Source: JBBDRV01 sp040905285 (GTDB taxonomy: Bacteria; Bacteroidota; Rhodothermia; Balneolales; Balneolaceae). From it: a DNA stretch of 32,372 nt. The notes below the pieces were generated by a model. That model was not told the origin of the DNA. It searched no databases and saw only the letters and a list, made by a program, of their open reading frames with translations. This document shows, one piece after another, positions 24,578 to 32,372 of this stretch. Positions within the stretch are counted from its first letter, which is position 1. The number at the start of each line of letters is the position of its first letter. The DNA lies in assembly GCA_040905285.1 (NCBI GenBank), contig JBBDRV010000144.1, positions 1 to 32,372 on the forward strand, in the 5' to 3' direction. The translations under genes were made by a program, and so were the position numbers.

Positions 24578-26017
24578 TCAACCAACACTACCTTCCAGCT
24601 TGATACCCAACAACTTGTTTGCCTCAACAGCAAATTCCATCGGCAATTCCTTCAGGACCTCTTTGCAAAAGCCGTTTACAATCAATGAGATCGCATCATC
24701 TTCACTCAGGCCTCTCTGCTGCAGATAGAAAATCTGGTCTTCCCCCACTCTTGAGGTGGTTGCCTCGTGTTCTATTTGTCCGGTGGGATTGGCTGATTCG
24801 ATGTACGGAAACGTATGAGCCCCGCACGTCTGTCCAATCAGCATCGAATCGCACTGGGAATAATTGCGGGCATTATCAGCCTTCTTGCTGAACTTCACCT
24901 GTCCGCGGTAGCTGTTGTTGGAGTGCCCGGCGGAAATCCCCTTCGATATAATGGTGCTCTTCGTATTTTTGCCAAGATGGATCATTTTGGTACCGGTATC
25001 CGCCTGCTGCCTGTGGTTGGTTACCGCTACAGAATAAAACTCGCCGATGGAATTATCTCCCTGGAGGACGACACTCGGATATTTCAGTGTGATGGCCGAA
25101 CCCGTTTCCAGCTGGGTCCAGGAAATTTTTGAATTATCTCCCTTGCATATGCCCCGTTTGGTGACAAAATTGAAAATTCCGCCTTTCCCGTCTTCATCTC
25201 CGGCATACCAGTTCTGGATCGTGGAGTATTTGATCTCCGCATTGTCAAGAGCAACCAGTTCAACAACCGCTGCATGCAATTGATTCTGATCGTACATGGG
25301 GGCGGTACAGCCTTCCAGATAACTGACATGACTGTTCTCTTCGGCAATAATGAGTGTCCGCTCAAACTGGCCGGAATCCATATTGTTGATACGGAAATAG
25401 GTGGACAGTTCCATCGGACAGATCGTATTCTTCGGCACATAGCAGAAAGATCCGTCAGAAAATACAGCCGAATTGAGTGCTGCATAGAAATTATCTCTCA
25501 CAGGTACCACGGAGGCCATATACTTTTTAACAAGTTCGGGATATTCCCGCACAGCCTCTGATATCGAACAGAAAATCACTCCTGCTTCGGCAAGTTTCTC
25601 CTTGAACGAGGTAAAAACGGAGACACTGTCGAATACGGCATCAACCGCAACACCGGCAAGCATCTTCTGCTCATCCAGTGGGATTCCCAGCTTGTCATAG
25701 GTCTCTTTTATCTTGGGATCAATATCCTCAAGACTTTCAACCTCCGGCCTGTTCTTGGGAGACGAATAGTACTGAATGTTCTCGAAGTCAAGCTCATAGC
25801 TGGCATTGAACCAATCAGGCTCTTCCATTTTTTTCCATGCCCGGTAGGCCTTGAGCCTGAATTCCAGCAGCCACTCCGGCTCTTTTTTAACAGCTGAAAG
25901 TTTGCGAATGATATCTTCATTCAGCCCTTTCGGAAAATCATCGTATTCGATATCGGTTGAGAAACCATACTTGTATTCCTCGTCCATCATCGACTCTAAT
26001 ACCTTGGTCTCACTCAT
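24578..26017 (-). CDS. sufB: Fe-S scaffold protein SufB
   Basis: The 479-residue protein matches SufB throughout: an N-terminal EYKYGFSTDIEYDDFPKGL region, then the beta-helix core with CTAPMYDQNQLHAAVVEL, and the block CDSMLIG..CGAHTFPYIE. This last block contains the cysteine thought to bind the nascent cluster and the glutamate involved in it. The length is the family norm. It is the first gene of the SUF operon, 178 bases after the DMT transporter gene, and 54 bases separate it from sufC. Confidence 0.97.
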   Translation of the reverse strand: MSETKVLESMMDEEYKYGFSTDIEYDDFPKGLNEDIIRKLSAVKKEPEWLLEFRLKAYRAWKKMEEPDWFNASYELDFENIQYYSSPKNRPEVESLEDIDPKIKETYDKLGIPLDEQKMLAGVAVDAVFDSVSVFTSFKEKLAEAGVIFCSISEAVREYPELVKKYMASVVPVRDNFYAALNSAVFSDGSFCYVPKNTICPMELSTYFRINNMDSGQFERTLIIAEENSHVSYLEGCTAPMYDQNQLHAAVVELVALDNAEIKYSTIQNWYAGDEDGKGGIFNFVTKRGICKGDNSKISWTQLETGSAITLKYPSVVLQGDNSIGEFYSVAVTNHRQQADTGTKMIHLGKNTKSTIISKGISAGHSNNSYRGQVKFSKKADNARNYSQCDSMLIGQTCGAHTFPYIESANPTGQIEHEATTSRVGEDQIFYLQQRGLSEDDAISLIVNGFCKEVLKELPMEFAVEANKLLGIKLEGSVG

Positions 26018-26121
26018 ATCTTTGTAAAATTTGAGAATTATGGGACACTATCGTGCATCTGCTGCAAGAGTGCCTCAAAAAGATCCACTCTTTATTCTTA
26101 TTTGGAATGAATCAATATAAG

Positions 26122-26129
26122 CAAAAATA
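26122..26129 (-). promoter_or_regulatory. candidate promoter element for the SUF operon
   Basis: TATTTTTG on the minus strand fits the Bacteroidota -7 consensus TAnnTTTG and lies about 105 bases before the sufB ATG, leaving a leader of around 100 bases. No clear -33 TTG sits at the right distance. A 6-bp inverted repeat TCTGAT-N5-ATCAGA lies farther upstream at 26158-26174 and could be a regulator site. Both are weak. Confidence 0.27.
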
Positions 26130-26196
26130 ACTCCTTCTTAAACATTTAATAACAGTTTCTGATGTGGGATCAGAGGGCATTTCCGGGGGTTTGGAG

Positions 26197-27069
26197 TCAG
26201 GCCGGCCGGGCTCCTACCAGCAGGAAAACAGAAAGAACCGTAAATGCCAGCCCCAGCCACTGATTCCGGTTCAGGCTGTCTCCCCAATACCAGATCCCGA
26301 GGATCGTTGCTCCGATTACTGAGAATAGGTTTACAGCGGTATAGACAACCCCACCGGTCAGGAAAGTCAGTGCCTCGATCAGAAAAAAGGCTGAATAAAA
26401 ATTAGGTACGCCTATCGTAATACCCAGCAAAACTTCCTGCCAACTGAATTCCGAAACCGGGTGGCGGGTGCATGTCGTCATGAGACCAACAAGGAGAGCC
26501 GTCAGAAAAACAAATCCCAGAAATTGCTCTTTAGCCACTATTCCGGAAAAATCGGCTTCAAATATTTTCAGGGAAGAATCCCCTACACCGGTAAACAGGA
26601 ATAACAGAATCAGCAGCCATGAGGTATGGCCGTACCTTTTAAGCAGATTTTTTTTATCCGGGACAAGCAGTATCAGAGTAAAAAAGGCGAAAAGCACACC
26701 GGCCCACTGTCTGACCGGCAGATATTCATGATACCAGAGTGTGGAAAGCAGAACGGGAATGATGAGGGAAATTCTCATGGCGGCAACACTTATCCCCACT
26801 CCGTTGCGGTCTACCGATTTGCTGTAGATGAAGAAATTGGCTATAAAAAATACCCCGGCTACAGCTGCCAGGAGGAGGATCGGAAGAAGATCCGCCGCAG
26901 CCTGTACCGGCGGTATGCCCGAAATCAGGAACGCGAAACAGGCTGCTGCAGCATAATTGACCGTCAGCACGCGAAGAGTATTCAGTTTTTTGAACTCATT
27001 GTATTTAAGCAGGTGAGCCACAAAGACAGTACATCCGGAACTCATCAGAATATAAATCCAGGGCAGCAT
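26197..27069 (-). CDS. DMT-superfamily (EamA-like) transporter
   Basis: This 290-residue protein has about ten hydrophobic helices in two halves, the typical arrangement of drug/metabolite transporters with EamA domains. The halves meet near the polar stretch around residues 135-150. It contains NGVGISVAAMRISLIIPVLL-type and YTAVNLFSVIGATILGIWYWGD segments, characteristic of this fold. The substrate is unknown. It starts two bases after the pseudo-caspase gene ends, so it should be cotranscribed with it. Confidence 0.83.
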   Translation of the reverse strand: MLPWIYILMSSGCTVFVAHLLKYNEFKKLNTLRVLTVNYAAAACFAFLISGIPPVQAAADLLPILLLAAVAGVFFIANFFIYSKSVDRNGVGISVAAMRISLIIPVLLSTLWYHEYLPVRQWAGVLFAFFTLILLVPDKKNLLKRYGHTSWLLILLFLFTGVGDSSLKIFEADFSGIVAKEQFLGFVFLTALLVGLMTTCTRHPVSEFSWQEVLLGITIGVPNFYSAFFLIEALTFLTGGVVYTAVNLFSVIGATILGIWYWGDSLNRNQWLGLAFTVLSVFLLVGARPA

Positions 27070-27071
27070 GA

Positions 27072-28811
27072 CTAATTTTCCAGATTTATCGACAGATTGC
27101 CGTATGCCTGAATTGTCTGGGGCCGGTCGTACAGACGCCGGCTCGTATACTCTACCTGGTTTTCAACATGGCGAACCAGTTCGGACAAGGTCGTCTTCCT
27201 CTGCTGCAGTGCCTGGGCTACAAAATAGGGAAAGATATGATGGTACCGGTTTTCATAGCGAAGACTTTCAAACAGCCCGGAAGTCTGATCGGGCCTGGAA
27301 CTGAAAACAAGTGCCGAATTTTCATTTTGAGCAGAGACACTGCCGGCGATCTGCCTGTACGCATCCGTACTGTTACTGCCTGAAGCTGGCTTATGCGGTG
27401 GTGCGAACTGAAGATCCATAAATGCCACCATTTTCTCCGCGTCCCCTGAAGCAAGTCCCGACAGGATTTCCTCAAGGTCCACAGTACTGACATTACCGTT
27501 TTCATCGTGATGAACGAGGGAAACTCCCGCTTCCGGCCCCTCTCCCTCCAGCTTTGCGAATCCGCTTATATACGCATAGACTGTCGATGAAGTATCCGTA
27601 TCCACTTCCTCCATCGCCTGGGCAAAGCCGGCTTCGCCAATAATTTCGCGATTATGCATTCGGGACGAGGCTACTCCGAGAGACTCCCTGAAATAAAGTT
27701 CCATTAATCTTAAATCCCGTTCAAGGTACCTGCGGATACCGAGCTGGTTATTGCGGTGGTTACTGAACAGAACGGCAACATCCGTGGTACTTTCCGGCTT
27801 CAAAACCGGCGTCGAAAATTCGATATCCAGTTCACCAAAAGGCACCTCATCTACAGTAAAAATTGACGGATCCTCGATAATCTGTTCTTCTTTCCAGTGA
27901 ATTTCTCCGGATTCCCGGGCTATAAATAAATTTGACCCCCCAAGCCGTACCTGGTACCACCTTTCATCAGAATTGTCAATCAGGATCAGCTCGCTGCCGT
28001 TGCCCACTTCCGTAAATGCCGGCGATTCATCATAGACCGGACGGTTTCTCAACTCCGCGACCGGGGTGGACACGACGATCACAGGACTCATAAAGGAAGA
28101 AACAGGTATCGAAAACCGATTCTCTTCATCCCGCTGGATAATCGTCACGTCAAGTTCTCCCGGATCCATTCCCGTTATTGGCCTGTCAATAAGACTGGTC
28201 AGCCGGATATTCAGCCCGTTTTCACCAAAGGTACTGTAGGATTCCTGCATCAGAGAGTCACCTTTGTAAGTCACCCCGACATGCACTTCCACACCCCCTT
28301 CCCGGACTGCCCCGGTCGTATCCGATATCATCACGGAACCGCTTCTCCGCAGATATTTGGTTTCACCTGTCCGGATGGCCTCGCCTACAGGCTTCATGTT
28401 GGTCAATGCAATCGTTGACAGCAGAACTCCTGTAGTGTTAAGAGCCAAGGCTTGTTTTCTGGAAAAATTCTCGATAAATCCGTCTGTATTTCCCGCATAA
28501 AAGGCAATTGAAGCCCCCAGGGTTCCGAGAAGTGCAAAACCCCATTTGGGCCGGTACTGCTGCACTGTCCGCTCGACAAGTATCCGGCGGGTATATTCAA
28601 ATTCATCAATACGGTACAGATTCAGATTCAGGAAAGGATTGGAAACTGAAACTGAATCGTCTTTCAGGACCTTGAAACGGGAACGGACCAGCTCCGGCTC
28701 CTGTCTCTCATCGACAGCCTGAAGATCAGTTACGGCCCAGCGTGTGCTGGTACACTGAATGGCAGAGAGCAGAAACAGTCCGATAAACAGGAACCGTGAC
28801 AGATATTGCAT
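27072..28811 (-). CDS. lipoprotein with SH3-like domain and degenerate caspase-like domain
   Basis: The 579-residue protein begins with a signal peptide ending LSAIQC (cysteine 20; glutamine before the cysteine is unusual for a lipobox). Two hydrophobic helices follow (about 90-107 and 121-138), then a beta region, an SH3-like domain at about 250-303 (VAELRNRP..DERWYQVRL) and a C-terminal region at about 342-575. This last region has the strand and helix order of peptidase C14 caspases, including a terminal RPQTIQAYGN. Where active caspases have SGHG it reads SGFA (residues 416-419), and where they have DxC it reads MDLQ (465-468), so both the catalytic histidine and cysteine are missing. I infer a pseudoenzyme, perhaps a binding scaffold. 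It starts one base after the barrel gene. Confidence 0.72.
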   Translation of the reverse strand: MQYLSRFLFIGLFLLSAIQCTSTRWAVTDLQAVDERQEPELVRSRFKVLKDDSVSVSNPFLNLNLYRIDEFEYTRRILVERTVQQYRPKWGFALLGTLGASIAFYAGNTDGFIENFSRKQALALNTTGVLLSTIALTNMKPVGEAIRTGETKYLRRSGSVMISDTTGAVREGGVEVHVGVTYKGDSLMQESYSTFGENGLNIRLTSLIDRPITGMDPGELDVTIIQRDEENRFSIPVSSFMSPVIVVSTPVAELRNRPVYDESPAFTEVGNGSELILIDNSDERWYQVRLGGSNLFIARESGEIHWKEEQIIEDPSIFTVDEVPFGELDIEFSTPVLKPESTTDVAVLFSNHRNNQLGIRRYLERDLRLMELYFRESLGVASSRMHNREIIGEAGFAQAMEEVDTDTSSTVYAYISGFAKLEGEGPEAGVSLVHHDENGNVSTVDLEEILSGLASGDAEKMVAFMDLQFAPPHKPASGSNSTDAYRQIAGSVSAQNENSALVFSSRPDQTSGLFESLRYENRYHHIFPYFVAQALQQRKTTLSELVRHVENQVEYTSRRLYDRPQTIQAYGNLSINLEN

Positions 28812-28812
28812 T

Positions 28813-30018
28813 TTAAATCCTGATAGTTGCCCCTATGCCCAGCAGGTGCCGCCATTTCCAGGCAGGGTCGCTGCCGGGCTCCGACAGCCAGAACGGCACC
28901 TCGTAACGAATTACAAATCCCCTGGGCTTTCCAAGATAATCCGGAATATTGACGGAAAGAGCCAGCCCCGCACCTGCATTCGCATACAGGCCGTCCCTGC
29001 CGGGTGTATGTCCACCGGCAAAAGCCGCGTCAGAGAAAGCATATGACCGGAAGGAAAGGAATTCGGAAATCCGGGGATCTCCGCGTATGACCGTCTGCAA
29101 TGGGTTCGGCACATCCAATTCAACGTTCATTGCAGCCGAAGACGCATACAGCACCGGCACCCCGTCACGGACCGAACCGGCATCCGGGTCTGTGTATCCC
29201 CTCACATTGGGACCTCCGGAAAAATGTACGGCGCCATTTCTGACCCAGCCGGCCGGCACGGTCCCTTTTGCCCTGGACAGCCTGCTGTCCAGGGTGCTTA
29301 TTTCCGGTCCGGAGCTGAGCAGCAGCCTGTACTCCGGATAGGTATTTTCACTTACGGTTTCACCATAAGCCCGGATCCTGATTTCCCAGCTTTCACGGAT
29401 GTGTATTTGCTGTGTGGCCGCCACTGCTGCAGTATAAAAAAAAGGGCCGGACGTATTGATACGCGAAGACAGGTCCAGATTGAAATAACCCGCACTGTTC
29501 AGATGCTGATGTGCCAGACGGGGACCGACCAGGCCTTTCAGGTCGTCACTCCACAGCTCAGGAAAAACGGCATATTCATGGTTGAATCTTTTCTCCAGGC
29601 TGAAGCCGAGGCTGGCCTCCCAGTAGGTCATGTAGTCAAAAAGATCCTGCCATCTTTTACGGACAGAAATCCCGTGTTCGAAATATCCTTCGCTTACGGA
29701 TGAAGACAGCTGCACATTGAACTCGCTGCCATAATCAGACAGTGCGGGAACAGGTTCTGTATACGTCGACGAATAGGAAACGGGGAGGTCGGGAAACCAG
29801 GTGCCGAGCCAGACACCGGCATCGAGGCGGTGAGGGCTTTCATCAGGGAGTCCGGGGACTCTGCCTCTCAGCACCATCCCGAGACGAATTCCATCCACGT
29901 CATTGTACCAGAGATCCGGTCGTGCCGAAACATCATAACTCTGGCCGAACTGACCGTACGCAGGAAGAGCAAGCAAGAATAGAAAAAGAGTCAGGTATGA
30001 TCGAATTCTATTATCCAA
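28813..30018 (-). CDS. outer-membrane beta-barrel protein, Omp85-like without POTRA domains
   Basis: This 401-residue protein has a signal peptide (LFLFLLALPAYG, cleavage near residue 22). It goes almost at once into amphipathic beta strands, beginning with LWYNDVDGIRLGM, which resembles the first-strand motif of Omp85-type barrels (YNRVEGxxLG). Near the C-terminus comes GGPNVRGYTDPD (268-279), whose VRGY matches the conserved loop-6 motif of the Omp85 superfamily, and a final strand LLGIGATIRI. No POTRA domain precedes the barrel, so it is unlikely to be BamA or TamA itself. It overlaps the Nudix gene by 28 bases and precedes the pseudo-caspase lipoprotein gene, a probable partner. Confidence 0.78.
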   Translation of the reverse strand: MDNRIRSYLTLFLFLLALPAYGQFGQSYDVSARPDLWYNDVDGIRLGMVLRGRVPGLPDESPHRLDAGVWLGTWFPDLPVSYSSTYTEPVPALSDYGSEFNVQLSSSVSEGYFEHGISVRKRWQDLFDYMTYWEASLGFSLEKRFNHEYAVFPELWSDDLKGLVGPRLAHQHLNSAGYFNLDLSSRINTSGPFFYTAAVAATQQIHIRESWEIRIRAYGETVSENTYPEYRLLLSSGPEISTLDSRLSRAKGTVPAGWVRNGAVHFSGGPNVRGYTDPDAGSVRDGVPVLYASSAAMNVELDVPNPLQTVIRGDPRISEFLSFRSYAFSDAAFAGGHTPGRDGLYANAGAGLALSVNIPDYLGKPRGFVIRYEVPFWLSEPGSDPAWKWRHLLGIGATIRI

Positions 30019-30461
30019 TCCTGTAATATCCGTTTATTGATAACAATACTGTTAATACAAGCTATAATCCTTTTTTGTTCAGGCCAAAAAATATACGAGC
30101 CGGCGTTTCCCGCTTCAACCCACCGGAATTCTGTATGCTCGTCATCAAGAACAATGGCCGGATCGCCGGTTATTTCCGCTGCAAAGACCGGTATTAGATG
30201 TACCTGGTCTGTTTTCGGCTCGTAGAAATGATTAATGGTGGGAACGCTCCAGAACAGGTCAGGGATGAGGCCTGTCTCTTCCTTCAGCTCCCGCAGAGCC
30301 GCCTGCCAGTGTGTTTCCCTGTCGCCGGCCTTCCCGCCGACCATTCGCCACTGGCCGCCGTATATTTTCCCGCCGGCTCTCCTCATCAGAAGAAAAGAAA
30401 GAATCTGTTCTTTCTCCTGATACACATAGAGGTCAATCAGACGTTTCGACGGTTGCTCCAT
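29991..30461 (-). CDS. Nudix hydrolase
   Basis: The 156-residue protein has a perfect Nudix box, Gx5Ex7REUxEExGU, at residues 43-65 (G43, E49, R57, E58, E61, E62, G64). The enzyme hydrolyses nucleoside diphosphates linked to another moiety. Substrate choice cannot be read from the sequence; a nucleotide or nucleotide-sugar role would suit its place right after the UDP-glucuronate decarboxylase gene (gap of four bases). It overlaps the downstream barrel gene by 28 bases. Confidence 0.92.
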   Translation of the reverse strand: MEQPSKRLIDLYVYQEKEQILSFLLMRRAGGKIYGGQWRMVGGKAGDRETHWQAALRELKEETGLIPDLFWSVPTINHFYEPKTDQVHLIPVFAAEITGDPAIVLDDEHTEFRWVEAGNAGSYIFWPEQKRIIACINSIVINKRILQDWIIEFDHT

Positions 30462-30465
30462 AAGC

Positions 30466-31419
30466 TCACCTGATCTGCTCCCTGAAATAGTTGAGGGTTC
30501 TCGACAGCCCTTCCTCCCGGCTGAATACGGGTTCCCAGTCCAGTATTTCTTTTGCTCTGAATATATCCGGCTTTCGTACCTGCGGATCGTCCTTGGGGAG
30601 TTCCGTGTGCGTAATCCTGCTTTTGGAACCGGTCAGTTTTACAATCTCTTCGGCAAATTCAAGTATCGATATTTCCTGCGGATTACCGATATTCAGGGGT
30701 TCTGCATAATTGCTGTTTGCCAGTCTGTAAATCCCTTCAACAAGATCATCGACATATGTAAAAGACCGGGACTGCGAACCATCCCCGAATACGGTAATAT
30801 CTTCATTTCGCAATGCCTGTCTCATAAAAGTGGGAAGTGCTCTGCCGTCATCAAGACGCATCCTGGACCCGTAGGTATTGAATATCCGGGCAATTCTCGT
30901 ATCAATTCCATGATACCGATGGTAAGCCATTGTCATCGCTTCAGCAAAACGTTTGGCTTCATCGTAGACGCCCCGGTAACCGATGGGATTCACATTTCCC
31001 CAATAGGTCTCAGGCTGGGGATGAACCATTGGGTCCCCGTATACTTCACTTGTAGATGCGAGCAGAAATCTTGCCTTCTTCTCCTTGGCCAGGCCGAGGG
31101 CCTTGTGAGTTCCCAGGGAACCGACTTTCAGGGTCTGGATAGGCATCTCCAGATAATCAATAGGGGAAGCGGGGGAAGCAAAATGAAGGATCAGGTCCAG
31201 CTGCCCTTTTATATGAATAAAGTTGGTTACATCATATTCCACAAAGCTGAATGAACGATTATCGAACAGGTGGTCGATATTCATGGTACTTCCGGTAAGA
31301 AGGTTGTCCATACATACCACTTCAAACCCTTCTTTAAGAAATCGGTCACTGAGATGTGATCCCAGAAAGCCCGCGCCTCCGGTAATCAGAACCCTTTTTT
31401 TATCCCCCATATCCTGCAT
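30466..31419 (-). CDS. uxs: UDP-glucuronate decarboxylase (UDP-xylose synthase)
   Basis: This 317-residue extended short-chain dehydrogenase has the NAD motif TGGAGFLGSH at residues 13-22 and the catalytic YxxxK at Y152 and K156 (VYDEAKRFAEA). The blocks HFASPASPIDYL, STSEVYGDP and FNTYGSRMRLDDGR are typical of UDP-xylose synthase. It converts UDP-glucuronate to UDP-xylose with tightly bound NAD. Upstream, ugd makes the substrate, so the two give consecutive steps. ATG 31410 is an alternative start. Confidence 0.92.
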   Translation of the reverse strand: MQDMGDKKRVLITGGAGFLGSHLSDRFLKEGFEVVCMDNLLTGSTMNIDHLFDNRSFSFVEYDVTNFIHIKGQLDLILHFASPASPIDYLEMPIQTLKVGSLGTHKALGLAKEKKARFLLASTSEVYGDPMVHPQPETYWGNVNPIGYRGVYDEAKRFAEAMTMAYHRYHGIDTRIARIFNTYGSRMRLDDGRALPTFMRQALRNEDITVFGDGSQSRSFTYVDDLVEGIYRLANSNYAEPLNIGNPQEISILEFAEEIVKLTGSKSRITHTELPKDDPQVRKPDIFRAKEILDWEPVFSREEGLSRTLNYFREQIR

Positions 31420-31487
31420 CCGTTACCGGTTTTCCCGGGTTTTATATTGACAGGAAGTTATTCACCCTTTTGCCGGTCTGATCCCCT

Positions 31488-32372
31488 TCAGGCATTCACG
31501 GCAGGTCTTCCCACGCTTATATATTTTAAATTGGCTTCGGCAGTTCGTTTTAGATCATAAAGATTCCGGCCGTCAAATATGAGCGGCTCTTTCATATGAT
31601 CAGCAAATTTATCAATGCTTGGACGACGGAATTCATTCCATTCAGTACAGATAATCAAAGCGTCAACACCATCAATGGCCCCATCCTGGGTTTCCACGAA
31701 CTCCATGGCCTCCAGGGTAAGAGGGTCGGCAGTACGTTTAAATGTCTCGATGGCCTCAGGATCATAGGCTTTCATGACGGCTCCCGCCTTTGCCAGCTCT
31801 CTTGTAATGTAGAGAGAGGGAGCTTCCCTGACATCATCTGTTTCCGGCTTGAAGCTCAATCCCCATATCCCGAACGTCTTTCCCCTGATGTCACCGCCGT
31901 AATATCCCAGAATTTTTCCGACTATGGATAACTTCTGCTTTTCATTAACCTGCATCACAGAGTCAAGGATTCGGAAATCATAGCCGTTTTCTGCAGCGGT
32001 ATAGTGTATCGCCTGGACATCTTTTGGAAAACAGCTTCCCCCGTACCCGATTCCCGCAAAAAGGAACCGTTTGCCAATCCGGCTGTCGGTCCCGATTCCC
32101 CTGCGGATATCGTCTACATTGGCTCCAACACGTTCACAGATATTGGCTATTTCATTCATAAAAGAAATCTTAGTGGCAAGCAGGGAGTTTGCAGCATATT
32201 TGGTTAATTCGGAACTCTTCTCATCCATTATGATGATCGGATTGCCGCTGCGGACAAAAGGCTCATAAAGTCGCTTCATAATTTCGGCGGCGCGATCGCT
32301 TGACGTGCCGATGACCACCCGTTCAGGTTTCATAAAATCTTCCACTGCCGCTCCTTCACGAAGAAATTCCGG
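31488..32372 (-). CDS. ugd: UDP-glucose 6-dehydrogenase, C-terminal part (cut by window end)
   Basis: The visible 294 residues are the central and C-terminal part of UDP-glucose 6-dehydrogenase. The reading frame is open to the last base, where it begins PEFLREGAAVEDF, a segment typical of the central region of the family. Further landmarks are ELTKYAANSLLATKISFMNE, the catalytic cysteine in GYGGSCFPKD, and GLSFKPETDDVREAPS. The enzyme oxidises UDP-glucose to UDP-glucuronate with two NAD+. The start lies outside the window. The gap to uxs is 68 bases. Confidence 0.95.
   Translation of the reverse strand, partial: PEFLREGAAVEDFMKPERVVIGTSSDRAAEIMKRLYEPFVRSGNPIIIMDEKSSELTKYAANSLLATKISFMNEIANICERVGANVDDIRRGIGTDSRIGKRFLFAGIGYGGSCFPKDVQAIHYTAAENGYDFRILDSVMQVNEKQKLSIVGKILGYYGGDIRGKTFGIWGLSFKPETDDVREAPSLYITRELAKAGAVMKAYDPEAIETFKRTADPLTLEAMEFVETQDGAIDGVDALIICTEWNEFRRPSIDKFADHMKEPLIFDGRNLYDLKRTAEANLKYISVGRPAVNA

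Noticed and set aside
27072..28811. Active caspase-type protease
   Set aside because: The catalytic histidine and cysteine positions are phenylalanine and glutamine, so I call it degenerate.
30607..31254. Plus-strand open frame of 215 codons opposite uxs
   Set aside because: The uxs frame contains complete family motifs; the antisense frame does not resemble a protein family.
1..32372. CRISPR arrays, tRNA, rRNA, insertion sequences or prophage genes
   Set aside because: I found no spaced repeat array, no tRNA-like cloverleaf, and no transposase, integrase or phage structural protein.

Overview
The window looks like a chromosomal stretch from a Gram-negative bacterium of the Bacteroidota/Rhodothermota/Balneolota group. 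The evidence is a complete SUF iron-sulfur operon carrying a DUF2480 gene, several lipoproteins with short lipoboxes, BamD, a type 2 IPP isomerase, an Omp85-like barrel, and few Shine-Dalgarno sites. Balneolota is my best guess; that is inference from gene content, not a placement. Most proteins are acidic, which would fit a mildly halophilic lifestyle but does not prove it. Nearly everything lies on the minus strand. The plus strand carries a lipoprotein/coiled-coil pair, a deacetylase/acyl-CoA reductase group, a toxin-antitoxin pair and one small membrane protein.

Layout. 1-297 (-): the N-terminal part of the tRNA adenosine deaminase TadA. 691-2386 (+): a small lipoprotein and an exported coiled-coil protein, ending in a clear terminator. 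2505-7976 (-): an overlapping run encoding a parvulin-like lipoprotein, a SurA-like double parvulin, a MoxR AAA+ ATPase and a membrane vWA protein. 8185-10275 (+): a possible 54-residue membrane peptide, a PIG-L/LmbE deacetylase and a LuxC-type acyl-CoA reductase. 10339-11073 (+): a ribbon-helix-helix antitoxin and a PIN toxin with an apparent CTG start, behind an inverted-repeat operator candidate and between two copies of a 12-bp repeat. 11405-14677 (-): a membrane protein, a DinB-like protein, a solitary NuoI and the GTPase Der. 14990-19551 (-): an operon for IPP isomerase, prenyl diphosphate synthase, BamD, NadD and LD-carboxypeptidase. 19687-26017 (-): sufB-sufC-sufD-sufS-nfu-sufA-DUF2480. 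26197-32372 (-): UDP-glucose dehydrogenase (cut by the window end), UDP-glucuronate decarboxylase, a Nudix hydrolase, an Omp85-like outer-membrane barrel, a large lipoprotein with an SH3-like domain and a caspase-like domain that lacks its catalytic residues, and a DMT transporter.

How the genes work together. The SUF genes encode a scaffold (SufBCD), cysteine desulfurase (SufS) and carriers (SufA, Nfu), whose clients would include the nearby NuoI. Fni supplies DMAPP/IPP to the adjacent prenyl synthase. Ugd and Uxs catalyse consecutive steps from UDP-glucose to UDP-xylose. The parvulin/MoxR/vWA run resembles an envelope folding and assembly module.

The strongest candidates for something undescribed are the barrel plus pseudo-caspase lipoprotein pair at 27072-30018 and the parvulin-parvulin-MoxR-vWA operon. 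I saw no tRNA, rRNA, CRISPR array, insertion sequence or phage gene.
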